A DNA stretch of 64,000 bases from Neglectibacter timonensis (GCF_900048895.1 NZ_LT160639.1:439001-503000), one strand, 5' to 3'; positions 49,087-58,849 are shown, counted from the stretch's first letter. Program-made: numbers and translations. The notes: generated by a model from the letters alone, not told the origin.

Positions 49087-51948
49087 TTATTTCCTGTAAA
49101 AACGGAACGATTTCAAAGAGGTCTGCTTGGTAAAGCAAATCCGCAGATTCAGCACGCCTGTGCGGGGCTGAATTTCACAGTCTGCCGCGTCAAACCTGGT
49201 GAGGCCGCCCGTGCCGATTCTGCTGCAGACGCCGAGAATCTCTCCCGTTGTGTTGTCCGCCAACATCAGCTCCACCTGTCCGGCGGGAGAGGAAAGCTGC
49301 GCCTCAAAGGCATTGCAATCCCCAAGATCCAAGCCCTCATAGACGGCGAAGCTTCGGAAATCCTTGGCCTCCAGATAGGGGACGCCGTCCCGCTTATCCG
49401 TGAGGAACTGCACGTTCCGGCAGTCCGCCGTATCGATGGCGTTGATCTTTTTCCGGGCATCCCTTCCCCTGCGTTCCTCTCCGCAGATATGAATGCTCAG
49501 CCGCTGCCGGATGTCCTCGGAGGAAGCGCCGAATTCCAGTACATACTCCCCATCATCCACCGCAAAACGCTCCTCCTCAGAATTCCAGAAGGCCAAATCA
49601 GAAACCGGGAAAGAAAGGCAAATCTTTGTGTTACCACCCGCCTTTACGGGCACTCTGGCGAAGGCCTTCAGCATTTTCCGCGGCCGGGTATAGACAGATT
49701 CCGGCGGCGCCACATAAAGCTGTACCACCTCGTCGCCATCGCGGTCCCCGGTGTTTTCCACCGTCACCCAAGCCGTGACGGTATCCTCTGTCCCATAGGA
49801 GGTCTTCTCCGTTTCGGCGCCGGTATAGTCGAAACTGGTATAGCTCAGGCCATAGCCGAAGGGATAGAGGGGCTTTCCATCGAAATAGAGATATGTCGTT
49901 CTGTTCTTCATGATATCATAGTCATCCAGAGCAGGCAAGTCCCGAATGGAGCGATACCAGGTTGTGGGCGTACGGCCCGCCGGATTATTTTCCCCGAAAA
50001 GCGTCTCCGCGGCCACATGGCCCAGACAAGGTCCCAGATGGGTAGAGCAGAGCACAGCCCCTGCCTTCTCCCGCTCCTCTGTAATGGAGTAGGGATAGCC
50101 CGTCACCAAATAAAGCACCGTATTGGGGTTCTTTTCACACACGGCGTCCAAAAGCGCGCTCTGCGCCCTGGGCAGGCGGATATCGGGACGGTCGTACTCC
50201 TCTCTGGCATTGATCAGCGGATGGTTTCCACCGCATACCACAGCGTAGTCCGCCTCCTGGGCCAGCTTGGCGGCCCGCGCCTTTCCGTCAGAAACCACTG
50301 TCAGCTCAAATTCTTTTTCCGGCCCGTCTCCGGGCTCCGGGGAAGAGACTACGCGCCCCGTCTCCTCAGTGAGAATGGAACGGCCCTGCCAGGAAGAAAG
50401 GTAGAGAATGCCTTCCTCTTCCTTGGCTTTGAGAAGCTCCATGACAAACCAGCCGAAGGCCTCGCCGGCCACACAGTTCATACCGATGTTCAAATCCAGC
50501 GTGGTCTTCTTCTCCTGCTGTTCTACCTGAGCGAAGCCTCCGCCCTCTGTCACATATTTTCCAGTTTTCAGCGAGCGAAATGTCCAGGAACCGAAATCCC
50601 AGTCATTCTTCTCAAATACCTCTGCTCCGTCTGCGTCCGCATCCGCTATAAGCTCGCCCTGGTTCCCCAGGCGGACGTATTTTCCCGTTTTACGGGATTT
50701 TAGTATCACATTGTCAAAACCTTCGTCAAACAGCACTCTGTTCTGTCCCAGCTTTTCCCGCAGGCCCTTGACCACCGGCGTCTGATCCGGGGCATACCCA
50801 CAGTACCAGCAGGTATAGTTCTCATTGGAAAGCGGCCCCACAACGGCAACCTTGCCTGTGCCGTCGTCCCGAAGGGGTAGCAGCCCCTTGTTTTCCAGCA
50901 GAATCACAGACTCTCTGGCCGCCTGTACCGCCAGCTTCTTGTGGTCGGAGCAGGCCAGTCTGGAACGGTCCATCTTCCCATAGGGGTTCTCCTCAGGGTC
51001 AAAATCGCCCAGCAAAAACCGCAGCCGGAACATGTCGATCAGAGCCTTGTCCAGATTTTCTTCCGTCAGGTATCCTCTCTCCAGAGCCTCCCGCACGGCG
51101 GGATCCACCATGTCCCTGCTGTCCAGCATCATATCGGCGCCCTTGCCCAAGATATCCCCGATCGATTTGGCATGATCCTCAAAGGTGCGGTGCGCCGCTA
51201 CATTCTGCCCAAAATCGCCGCCGTCGCTGACAGCAAAAACCATGCCCCACTGCTTTTTGCAAAGCTCCGTCACTTCCGGATTGTTAACGCCCTCTACACC
51301 GTTGATCAGGTTGTAGGCCGTCATCAGCCCCACCGCGCCGCCTTCCCGGATGGCAGGCTCAAAGGCCTTCAAATAATATTCATGCTTGAGCCGCGGCGTC
51401 ACATTGGCATTGGTGGTCTGCCGTTCGTTCTCATAATTGTTGGCATAGAAATGCTTCAGCAGCGGCGCGGATTTTAAGTATTTGGGATCTTTACCCGCAA
51501 GCCCCCTGGTATAGGCAACCGACATGCGGCCTGTCAGGCAGGGGTCCTCTCCGTACGCCTCCTCGTTGCGGCCCCAGCGGGGGTCCCGTTCCATATCGAC
51601 GGTTGGGCCGAACAGCACCAAAGAGCTGGGCTGTTCCTCCATCTGGCTGCTGATGCGCACCTCGTCGCCAGCCATATCTCCCAGCTTTTCCATCAGGACA
51701 TCGTCGAACATGGACGCCATGCCCCAGGGCTGGGGCAGTATGGTGGTTTCCCTCTTTCCGTTTCTCTGTACCAGGCCCCGGGCAATCTCCACGCCAAAAT
51801 GCACTTTGGAAATCCCCAGACGAGGCACTGCGTCCAAATTGGAGGTGACCATGCCGATCTTTTCCTCCAGCGTCAGGTGGGAGACGATATCACGGGCCCG
51901 CTCCTCCGCAGGGAGGGAGGAATCCTGAAACCGATAGGTAGTTTTCAT
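49087..51948 (-). CDS. GH3-family beta-glycosidase with inserted beta-trefoil-like domain
   Basis: A 953-residue cytosolic enzyme. The barrel contains GPTVDMERDPRWGRNEEAYGEDP and KHFYANNYENER. The nucleophile Asp is in AVSDGGDFG near residue 255. The second GH3 domain starts near 355 (ESVILLENKGLLPL) and is interrupted at about 415-480 by a fascin/ricin-like beta-trefoil module (SRKTGKYVRLG and SLKTGKYVTEGG). It resumes with GGNHPLINAREEYDRPD, then an Fn3-like domain and a C-terminal CBM6-like region. It probably removes terminal beta-sugars from manno- or gluco-oligosaccharides. Confidence 0.9.
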   Translation of the reverse strand: MKTTYRFQDSSLPAEERARDIVSHLTLEEKIGMVTSNLDAVPRLGISKVHFGVEIARGLVQRNGKRETTILPQPWGMASMFDDVLMEKLGDMAGDEVRISSQMEEQPSSLVLFGPTVDMERDPRWGRNEEAYGEDPCLTGRMSVAYTRGLAGKDPKYLKSAPLLKHFYANNYENERQTTNANVTPRLKHEYYLKAFEPAIREGGAVGLMTAYNLINGVEGVNNPEVTELCKKQWGMVFAVSDGGDFGQNVAAHRTFEDHAKSIGDILGKGADMMLDSRDMVDPAVREALERGYLTEENLDKALIDMFRLRFLLGDFDPEENPYGKMDRSRLACSDHKKLAVQAARESVILLENKGLLPLRDDGTGKVAVVGPLSNENYTCWYCGYAPDQTPVVKGLREKLGQNRVLFDEGFDNVILKSRKTGKYVRLGNQGELIADADADGAEVFEKNDWDFGSWTFRSLKTGKYVTEGGGFAQVEQQEKKTTLDLNIGMNCVAGEAFGWFVMELLKAKEEEGILYLSSWQGRSILTEETGRVVSSPEPGDGPEKEFELTVVSDGKARAAKLAQEADYAVVCGGNHPLINAREEYDRPDIRLPRAQSALLDAVCEKNPNTVLYLVTGYPYSITEEREKAGAVLCSTHLGPCLGHVAAETLFGENNPAGRTPTTWYRSIRDLPALDDYDIMKNRTTYLYFDGKPLYPFGYGLSYTSFDYTGAETEKTSYGTEDTVTAWVTVENTGDRDGDEVVQLYVAPPESVYTRPRKMLKAFARVPVKAGGNTKICLSFPVSDLAFWNSEEERFAVDDGEYVLEFGASSEDIRQRLSIHICGEERRGRDARKKINAIDTADCRNVQFLTDKRDGVPYLEAKDFRSFAVYEGLDLGDCNAFEAQLSSPAGQVELMLADNTTGEILGVCSRIGTGGLTRFDAADCEIQPRTGVLNLRICFTKQTSLKSFRFYRK

Positions 51949-51984
51949 CTGTTCTCTTCCTTTCTATGCAGAAGCAAACCCTTG

Positions 51985-54585
51985 TCAGAAGGATGCTTCC
52001 TGAAATTCGTCTGCTGCAGAGCGTTCGCCAGGCTCCATCTCCGCCGTATAAACAACGGGTTCCTCCGTGCAGTTCAGGACGCGCACGGTTTTCTTTTCAC
52101 CGGGATAGAGCTTGAAATAATTGTCGCTGTAATGGACCCGGTCATCCGAGGTCTTGAGATATGCCACCGGCACATAGGCATCTGCCGAGACCGTGACCAT
52201 CAGATCATTTCCGTCTTTCTCAACAGAATCCACCTTCACCTGTGCTTTGGGGAAGGCCACATCCCGGTAATAAGCCCGCAGGCTGTCTGCAGTTTCAAAA
52301 CCGCTTTCCAGGGCGCTTGCAAAGAAGAAGCCCTCCCGGAGATCCCCCTCGCCGTCAAAGTCAAACTGCTGCCAGGAATGAGCCGGCACCTGAAGGGTTT
52401 TGCTTCCCGTGCAGGCCTTCTCACCTGTGAATTTCATATACCCATACCGGATTTCTGCAGAAACGGTTTCCGGCGTCTCGTTAATTACCGTGACGACTGC
52501 GCCGCCCTCACGGCTGCGCACAATGAGCTTGCGGGTGTCAAACGCCCGCTTCAGGAAATAGAAAGACACCTTCCTCGTCAGGTAATAGTCGATTACCGTC
52601 CAGCCGGTTTCCGGCCAGCAGTCGTTGTACATCCAGATCAAGTCGCCCGCACCATAGGGCTTCTGGCGCATGGCCTCCGACATTTCTGAATACAGACAGC
52701 CCTGCATGATTCCACTGTAAAGCAGATAGCCTTGCATATCCAGTTTGGAAAAATCCGTAAGATGACGGTTGATTGCACCATCTATCCCATTGCGCTTGCG
52801 GTCAAACTCGCCGTGATGCTTCCAGATTTCGCCGCCGCGCACCACTTCTTCTCCGTCATGATACCGCTGCACCGTACTCTCCATCTGTGCGCCAAAGAAG
52901 CCATATTCACTGGAAAACCGGGCCGGCATGCGGTCGAAGGCTTCCAATTCATAACTGAATTTAAATTTCGTTTTGGGATCCCTGCCCAGATAGGTCCAAG
53001 CGTGCACGTCGCCGTCGTCCACCTGGTTCGCCTTGCCTCCAAAATAAGGGGAGGAAGGCATATAGGGAATACGGGGACTGTTCTGATGCACCGCGCTGGG
53101 CTGGATGTAGTTGAAAATTTTCTCTCCATAGAAGCGGTCCGGAGCGATGGGTTCCGGGAACCAGTCGGTGATGGATTCCGAAATCTCGTTATTTCCGGTC
53201 CATACCGCCATACAGGGATAGTGGGCCAGGCGCTTGGTCTGATAGTCCGCCTCACGCTGCGCCTCAAAAAGGAAGCTGTTCAGCGTATCGGGGTAGAAGC
53301 CACAGGCATACATGAAATCATGCATCAGCAAGATACCGCACTCGGAACAGTACTCGTAGAAGCAGTCCGGCTCATAAGTACCGCCGCCCCACATGCGGAA
53401 CATAGTAAAGCCTGCGGCCTTGCCTTCTTCTACCAGAGTGCGGTAGGTGGAATCGGGCGTACGCAGATAGACGGAGTCAGTGGGGACCCAGTTGCCGCCC
53501 TTGCAGAATACCCGCACTCCGTTTACACGGAAGAAGAAATTCCGGGTGCCGTCGGAGAGCTTCGAATGGTCGATCTCCACTGTGCGCACACCCACCTTTT
53601 TCACCCGGTCCTCCACGGTGTTCCCCATACAGGTGCAGCGGGCGTGCAATTCATAGAGATTCTGTTCCCCGTAGCCGTTGGGCCACCAAAGTTTTGCCTG
53701 CTGCAGTTCCACCTTTTCCTGAGCGTAATTGAGGCCTCCCACCAGCAGCAGTTCCTGCCGTCCCTGATAGACGGGCTTGCCGTCAAACAAAAGCTCATAC
53801 TCTAAAACCGCTTCTGCAGAGGCGGTCATATTAGTCTTATCCAGCTCAAAGAAGAATTCCACTTCCGCATTCCCATCCTGAAGGAAACAGGTATCCATCC
53901 GGGAGGATATGATCTTCGCCCCGCTGAAGGCCTCCAGATAAATAGCGCGGCCGATGCCGCAGGTGGGGACAGGCTGGCACCAATCCCAGCCGTAGGTGAA
54001 CTGGGGTTTCCGCAGATACACCCGCTGGTCGCAGATCGCATTGTCGCTGGCGCAGTAGAAGGAGATTGCATCCTTCGGATACTGATCTTCTATGCCGGAG
54101 GTCAGCCGGATCACCAGGGTGTTGGTTCCAGGCTTCAGAAACCGCTTCACATCTTCACAGAAAGGACAGAAGGCATTGGTATGCCGTGCCATCGGCCTGT
54201 AATTGAGAATGATGTCCGCCTTAAAGTCCAGCATCTCAATATTCAGGCGGATGACGTCCTCCTGCAGCATTTCCTCCGTGACTTCAAATTCCTTGAAAAA
54301 CCACCAGGACAAGTCCCTGATCCAAAGGCAGTTTTTTGTATTCGTCTTTATCAGGGGCTCTTCGATCACTCCATTTTCCACCAGGGGGGTAATCACATCA
54401 CAGGGCACCTGGGCTCTCATAAATCCAGTTTTGGCAGGAAAGGCATTGGGGGATTTCCCATGATAGACGGTAAACGGCCCGTCAGGCTTTGCCGCCACCT
54501 CGGCAACACGTTCGGGTCCCACATCGAGGAACTCAGCGCGCAGCCTCCATTCTCCGGCCAGGTTCAGTTTTTTCAATACAGACAA
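51985..54585 (-). CDS. GH2-family beta-mannosidase
   Basis: An 866-residue enzyme without signal peptide. The N-terminal sugar-binding jelly roll (LAGEWRLRAEF) is followed by Ig-like domains and a TIM barrel. The acid/base Glu is in WTGNNEISES near residue 455 and the nucleophile Glu in RFSSEYGFFGA near 560; GTYEPDCFYEYCSECGILLMHD is typical of beta-mannosidases. The reaction is removal of terminal beta-mannose from manno-oligosaccharides. The neighbours (importer upstream, manA downstream) agree with this. Confidence 0.92.
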   Translation of the reverse strand: MSVLKKLNLAGEWRLRAEFLDVGPERVAEVAAKPDGPFTVYHGKSPNAFPAKTGFMRAQVPCDVITPLVENGVIEEPLIKTNTKNCLWIRDLSWWFFKEFEVTEEMLQEDVIRLNIEMLDFKADIILNYRPMARHTNAFCPFCEDVKRFLKPGTNTLVIRLTSGIEDQYPKDAISFYCASDNAICDQRVYLRKPQFTYGWDWCQPVPTCGIGRAIYLEAFSGAKIISSRMDTCFLQDGNAEVEFFFELDKTNMTASAEAVLEYELLFDGKPVYQGRQELLLVGGLNYAQEKVELQQAKLWWPNGYGEQNLYELHARCTCMGNTVEDRVKKVGVRTVEIDHSKLSDGTRNFFFRVNGVRVFCKGGNWVPTDSVYLRTPDSTYRTLVEEGKAAGFTMFRMWGGGTYEPDCFYEYCSECGILLMHDFMYACGFYPDTLNSFLFEAQREADYQTKRLAHYPCMAVWTGNNEISESITDWFPEPIAPDRFYGEKIFNYIQPSAVHQNSPRIPYMPSSPYFGGKANQVDDGDVHAWTYLGRDPKTKFKFSYELEAFDRMPARFSSEYGFFGAQMESTVQRYHDGEEVVRGGEIWKHHGEFDRKRNGIDGAINRHLTDFSKLDMQGYLLYSGIMQGCLYSEMSEAMRQKPYGAGDLIWMYNDCWPETGWTVIDYYLTRKVSFYFLKRAFDTRKLIVRSREGGAVVTVINETPETVSAEIRYGYMKFTGEKACTGSKTLQVPAHSWQQFDFDGEGDLREGFFFASALESGFETADSLRAYYRDVAFPKAQVKVDSVEKDGNDLMVTVSADAYVPVAYLKTSDDRVHYSDNYFKLYPGEKKTVRVLNCTEEPVVYTAEMEPGERSAADEFQEASF

Positions 54586-54630
54586 CTCCTTTTTTGTTAC
54601 ACGATTGTTTCACATTTCCCGGTAAGTACA

Positions 54631-54656
54631 CAGGGGAAGGATTTCTCCTTCCCCTG
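54631..54656 (-). terminator. Stem-loop after the binding-protein gene
   Basis: Eleven-base perfect stem CAGGGGAAGGA / TCCTTCCCCTG with a four-base loop and no T run. Such 3' hairpins usually protect the abundant binding-protein message and reduce read-through to the hydrolase genes. Confidence 0.65.
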
Positions 54657-54694
54657 CGGTTACCAGTATTTTACTTTTAGCTCTTCAGTTCAAC

Positions 54695-56356
54695 TCAGCC
54701 CTGATTGGTTTTGTTGTCCTGATATGCCTGCAGCTTTTCAGCCTGGGCATTGTAGACTTCCTGGGCCTCTGCAACTGCCTCTTCCAGACCAAGGCTGTTC
54801 AGAGTGGAAATGTAGGTATCCCAGTTGTCCACTGAATCCTGTCCGCCGATAACGGCCCAGATATAGCGGTTGACTTCATCTTCCACGTCGGCCTGGATGG
54901 GAGTAAAGAGGGTCAGGTCGGCAGGGTTCCGCCATTCCACCAGCTGGGCGGCGCGGTCGCGGCTGTTGGCGCCGGATTTCTCAAACAGGGCCTTGGTTTC
55001 AGGAGTGTTGGAGATCAGGCCTTCGTCCTTGCGGTTGAACAGGTTGTTAAACAGGTTCAAACCGATGTTCTGGGTATTGTTTTCATCGGATTCTGGCGCG
55101 ATAATCGGATTGTAAAGGCCGTTTTCGTCGATGGTATAATCCTCACCCTCAACGCCGTAACGTCTTTCAATGTAGTTGTCGAGCCCGCACATATCGTCAT
55201 ACATGGCATACAGCCGCTCGGGATCCGTAGCGGTATTGGTGATGCCGAAATAGGCCCAGGCAGCGCTGGTAGCGGGGTCGTCCTGAGGATTGCCGTTTTC
55301 ACCCTTTACCTGGTCAATGGGAACCCACTTGGCGTCGGGGTTGCTGGCATAGAAGCTCTTCATGGTCTGGGCATCGGGGTTATTGTATGCGCACCAGCTG
55401 TAGGTGACGCCGAAGCCGCCGTTGGCCATTTCCTCGTCGCGGTCGGTATCCTGGGTGATGTTGGGGGTGATATAGCCCTTGGCATACAGTTCGGAAACGT
55501 CCTGGAGCCAGTTCTTGGTGTTGGGCATTGCGGGGCCGTAGCCTACGTTGCCGTCGGCATCCACTGTCCAGCGGTTGTAATGGGTGTAATCGTAGCTGTA
55601 AATCCACGGGATGAAGGAACGGGGGTCGTAACCGTCGCCGCCCAGACCGTAGGTATCTTTCTGGCCGTTGCCATCGGGATCATCCTCAGTAAAGGCGCGC
55701 ATGACCTCTTCCAGCTCTTCGATGGTGGTGGGAACCTCCAGCTTCAGGTTATCCAGCCAATCCTGACGGATCCACAGGCACTCGCAGGAGGGCTCGGAAA
55801 CGTCGCCGGGAATGCGATAGACAGCGCCGTCGTCCTCTGTGGCATAGAACAGGGTCAGGGGGTCCATCTTGTTGTAGTAGTCGCGGATGTTGGTGTACTT
55901 GTTCATGTACTCGGAAACATCCACCAGCTTACCGGCGTTCTTCCACTGCAGGAAGTCGTTATCCATGCCCCACCACCACATGATGTTGGGGGTATCGTCG
56001 CCCGCCATCAGCAGGTTGATTTTGGACTGGCCGTCGGTCCAGCCAGGCAGGACCACCAGTTCGATGTTGACGTTGTACTTTTCTTCCAACATCTTCTCCA
56101 CACGGCTGTCAGACTGGGTAAAGCCAGTCATAACTGCGATAGTCACATCCATAGTGTCCTCGCAGGCCGTAGGGTCGATCTTTTCACCAGAATTGGTTGT
56201 AGTGCCGGAAGTTTCTGTCTTGCTCTCAGTGGAAGCCGTAGAAGCCTTTCCGGAACTGCTGCTCTCGTTGTTGCCGCTGCCGCAGGCCGCGAAAGCGCTT
56301 ACGCAGAGCGCCAAAGCCAGAACGGAACAGACAATTTTCTTCAGAGTGTTCTTCAA
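54695..56356 (-). CDS. Extracellular sugar-binding lipoprotein (LplA family)
   Basis: A 553-residue lipoprotein. Signal MKNTLKKIVCSVLALALCVS with lipobox SAFAAC near residue 25, then a Ser/Thr-rich linker and a family 1 solute-binding domain (DVTIAVMTGFTQSD at its start, many aromatic residues for sugar stacking such as IMWWWGMD). It binds oligosaccharides outside the cell for the LplBC permeases. The start is a TTG at 56356 with AAGGAGG eight bases upstream; no ATG fits the signal peptide. Confidence 0.92.
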   Translation of the reverse strand: MKNTLKKIVCSVLALALCVSAFAACGSGNNESSSSGKASTASTESKTETSGTTTNSGEKIDPTACEDTMDVTIAVMTGFTQSDSRVEKMLEEKYNVNIELVVLPGWTDGQSKINLLMAGDDTPNIMWWWGMDNDFLQWKNAGKLVDVSEYMNKYTNIRDYYNKMDPLTLFYATEDDGAVYRIPGDVSEPSCECLWIRQDWLDNLKLEVPTTIEELEEVMRAFTEDDPDGNGQKDTYGLGGDGYDPRSFIPWIYSYDYTHYNRWTVDADGNVGYGPAMPNTKNWLQDVSELYAKGYITPNITQDTDRDEEMANGGFGVTYSWCAYNNPDAQTMKSFYASNPDAKWVPIDQVKGENGNPQDDPATSAAWAYFGITNTATDPERLYAMYDDMCGLDNYIERRYGVEGEDYTIDENGLYNPIIAPESDENNTQNIGLNLFNNLFNRKDEGLISNTPETKALFEKSGANSRDRAAQLVEWRNPADLTLFTPIQADVEDEVNRYIWAVIGGQDSVDNWDTYISTLNSLGLEEAVAEAQEVYNAQAEKLQAYQDNKTNQG

Positions 56357-56431
56357 GTTGTTTTCCTCCTTGCATATTTTTAGATTGTCTATATTCTCGG
56401 CGTTTCCGCCGACAATCCCAATAGTAAGGGC

Positions 56432-57355
56432 TTAGCCCTTCACACCACCGATCATAACGCCCTTCACAAAATACTTCTGCACGAAGGGATAGACCACAAG
56501 GATGGGTACCGTGGCCACCACGATGGAAGCCGCCTTGATGGTGACGGCGTTGGTATTGGACTGGGCCCGCACGTTGACGCCCGCTGCCTGCATGGCCTGC
56601 TGGGTGTTGGTGAGCATGTTGCGCAGCACCGCCTGCAAGGACCATTTATCCGTGGCCTGGATATACAGAACGGTTGAAAAATAATCATTCCAATACATCA
56701 CGGCGTTGAACAGCAAGATTGTTGCAATGGTGGCCTTGGACAGCGGAAGAATAATGCTGAAGAAAATGCGCATATCATTGGCGCCGTCAATGCGGGCGGA
56801 TTCCTCCAGGCTCTCAGGAATGGAGAGGAAGAAGCTTTTCATGATGATACAGTTGTAAGCGCTGACCAGCATGGGCAAAACCAAAGCCCAGCGGTTGTCG
56901 TACAGACCCAAATTCCGGATCAGCAAATAGTTGGGGATCATGCCTGCGTTGAAAATCATGGTGAACAGCACAAGAACCATGATGATTTTGCCGCCGCGAA
57001 GCCTGGTCTTGCTTAAGGGATACGCCGTCATAGCCGTTACCAGAGTGCCCAGTACGGAGCCGACCACTGTGGCAAAAATTGTGGTTCCAAAACCGGAATA
57101 AATCTGCGGGTTTTTAAACACGGATACATAGGTGTCCAGGTTGAAGCCCTTGGGGTACAGGAACACGCCGCCCTTGAGAGCCTCCTCCATGGAACTAAGG
57201 GACTGCATCAGCACATGCCAGAAGGGGTAGAGCATCAGCAGGCACAGCAGGGTAAAGAAAGCGTAATTGAACACGGTAAAAATTTTTTCCCCTGTGGAGG
57301 TCTTTATCTTATTCTTTTTTGCCGGAAATTCCATCGCATCTATTGCTTTTGCCAT
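56432..57355 (-). CDS. Carbohydrate ABC permease (LplC type)
   Basis: A 307-residue CUT1 permease with six membrane segments (first YAFFTLLCLLMLYPFWHVLM). The EAA-type cytosolic loop ESLEESARIDGANDMRIFFSIILPLSK contacts the ATPase, and the tail is VKGVMIGGVKG. No ATPase gene is in the operon, as usual for LplABC systems that share MsmK-type ATPases. The ATG at 57355 has GGGGGG eight bases upstream. Confidence 0.93.
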   Translation of the reverse strand: MAKAIDAMEFPAKKNKIKTSTGEKIFTVFNYAFFTLLCLLMLYPFWHVLMQSLSSMEEALKGGVFLYPKGFNLDTYVSVFKNPQIYSGFGTTIFATVVGSVLGTLVTAMTAYPLSKTRLRGGKIIMVLVLFTMIFNAGMIPNYLLIRNLGLYDNRWALVLPMLVSAYNCIIMKSFFLSIPESLEESARIDGANDMRIFFSIILPLSKATIATILLFNAVMYWNDYFSTVLYIQATDKWSLQAVLRNMLTNTQQAMQAAGVNVRAQSNTNAVTIKAASIVVATVPILVVYPFVQKYFVKGVMIGGVKG

Positions 57356-57369
57356 TTCTTGTTCCCCCC

Positions 57370-58323
57370 TTACCAAATACCTTCGTTGCCGGATTTCTTA
57401 GCAGCGAAGTTCACGCTGACGATCAGGATCAGCGCGATGACAGATTTGAACATGCCTGCCGCCGTACTGAAGGAATAGTTCGTCTGCTTGATGCCGATTC
57501 GGTATACATAGGTATCGATGATATCCGCCACATCATAGACCGGTGCGGAATACAACATGAAGATCTGGTCAAAGCCCGCGTTCAAGATGTTGTTGCAGTT
57601 GAGAATCAGCATGATGATGACCGTAGGCATAATGGCGGGAATCGTGATGTGCAGCAACTGCTTAAAACGCTTGGCGCCGTCGATGGAGGCCGCCTCATAC
57701 AGCTGCGGATCAACTCCGGAAAGGGCCGCAAAGTAGATGATAGTGCCCCAGCCCATGCCCTTGTATACATCGCTGATAACCAGCATGGGGACGAAGGCAG
57801 ATTTACTTGTCAGCACCTGCATATCCTGACCTGTAAACGCCTTGATAATTGCGGTGATGATTCCGGTGGAAGGATCCAGGAAGTTCATGATCAGGCCGCC
57901 CATGATAACCCAGGAGATAAAATAGGGTAGGTAGAGCAGGGTCTGAGAGACTTTTTTAAATTTTATGCTGCGCATTTCATTCATCAGCAATGCCAAAATA
58001 ATGGGAATTGGGAAACCGATTACCATTTTCCAAAGGCTGATGACGATGGTGTTTTTAAATACCTTGAGAAAGGCGGGCTTTGTAAACAAATCGGTAAACT
58101 GCTGGAAACCCACCCACTGACTCTTAGAGGGGTCAAATGGATTGTAATCCATAAAGGCAATTCTCAGATCATACATAGGTATGTACTTGAAAATGAAGAA
58201 AAAGACGAGACCGGGCAGCAGCAATAAGTATAGCCATTTGTCCCGGATCAGGTTTTTCCCCAGCCTGGCCCAGTATCCTCCCGAGCGAGGCTTTTTGACC
58301 GGCTTCGTACTAGCAGTTGTCAT
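57370..58323 (-). CDS. Carbohydrate ABC permease (LplB type)
   Basis: A 317-residue CUT1 permease. A basic N-terminus is followed by six membrane segments (first WLYLLLLPGLVFFFIFKYIP) and the EAA loop YEAASIDGAKRFKQLLHITIPAIMP. The ending NFAAKKSGNEGIW is typical of LplB. It is the first gene of the beta-mannoside operon, 14 bp before LplC. AGGAGGGG lies before the ATG. Confidence 0.93.
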   Translation of the reverse strand: MTTASTKPVKKPRSGGYWARLGKNLIRDKWLYLLLLPGLVFFFIFKYIPMYDLRIAFMDYNPFDPSKSQWVGFQQFTDLFTKPAFLKVFKNTIVISLWKMVIGFPIPIILALLMNEMRSIKFKKVSQTLLYLPYFISWVIMGGLIMNFLDPSTGIITAIIKAFTGQDMQVLTSKSAFVPMLVISDVYKGMGWGTIIYFAALSGVDPQLYEAASIDGAKRFKQLLHITIPAIMPTVIIMLILNCNNILNAGFDQIFMLYSAPVYDVADIIDTYVYRIGIKQTNYSFSTAAGMFKSVIALILIVSVNFAAKKSGNEGIW

Positions 58324-58476
58324 TAGAACCCCTCCTGCGATAAATTTTGTTCCATCCCTTTTGCCGGAAGCCTGGATACGAACCTGGATACGATTCGCAG
58401 AACAGCAGAGAAGAGACGCTTGTTGTTCAAAAAGCGGGCTGCCCGGAAATACGCTTCACTTTATCCCGAACAATGT

Positions 58477-58542
58477 CTTCTTTACGTTTTGTTTCTCTGT
58501 TAAGAGAAACAAAACGTAAAGAAGGGGTACCCCTTCTTTTTT
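58477..58542. repeat. Long palindrome and nested hairpin in the lplB leader
   Basis: A perfect 22-base inverted repeat, beginning CTTCTTTACGTTTTG, arms at 58477-58498 and 58503-58524 with a four-base loop. It overlaps a second palindrome AAGAAGGGG-TA-CCCCTTCTT followed by T run on the plus strand. The two hairpins share a segment and exclude each other. This may be a dispersed palindromic element or a leader regulator. The rest of 58324-58476 holds nothing I can name. Confidence 0.75.
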
Positions 58543-58565
58543 AGGCCTCGGTCGATGTTGCCACC

Positions 58566-58594
58566 ATTCTAGCACACAAATTGGAATTTGTAAA
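58566..58594 (-). promoter_or_regulatory. Promoter of the beta-mannoside operon
   Basis: Minus-strand TTTACA (58589-58594), 17-base spacer, TAGAAT (58566-58571). The leader is about 235 nt and starts with the nested hairpins. Upstream, 58595-58785 is AT-rich without a clear operator. Confidence 0.6.
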
Positions 58595-58786
58595 GAATTT
58601 TTGATACATTTTCACAAATGACAATTGATAGCAAAAGTTAAAACTATAAACAATTTCATTATTGTAATTATTTATTCACGATTTTGACAATTATTTCCAG
58701 TATCTTGACCTGTCTGTATTCCAATCAAATGTACTAAAAAGATCTCTCATTATCAGGATTTTTCGCCTATCACTGCGGCTTCCAGC

Positions 58787-58843
58787 AAAAAAGCCCCTCT
58801 CCGCCGGTACCTCCCTATCAGGGAGTCCGTACGAAAAAGGGCC
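58787..58843 (-). terminator. Terminator of the spoVAC-spoVAD unit
   Basis: An inner CTCCCT / AGGGAG hairpin inside an imperfect outer stem (GGGC at 58839 with GCCC at 58793), then GGGGCTTTTTTGC on the minus strand. Confidence 0.6.
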
Positions 58844-58849
58844 AGGAAT

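Noticed and set aside
48745-50703. Plus-strand open frame of 652 codons opposite the glycohydrolase and GH3 genes
   Set aside because: Spans two real genes on the other strand and the hairpin between them; no RBS and no recognisable domain.
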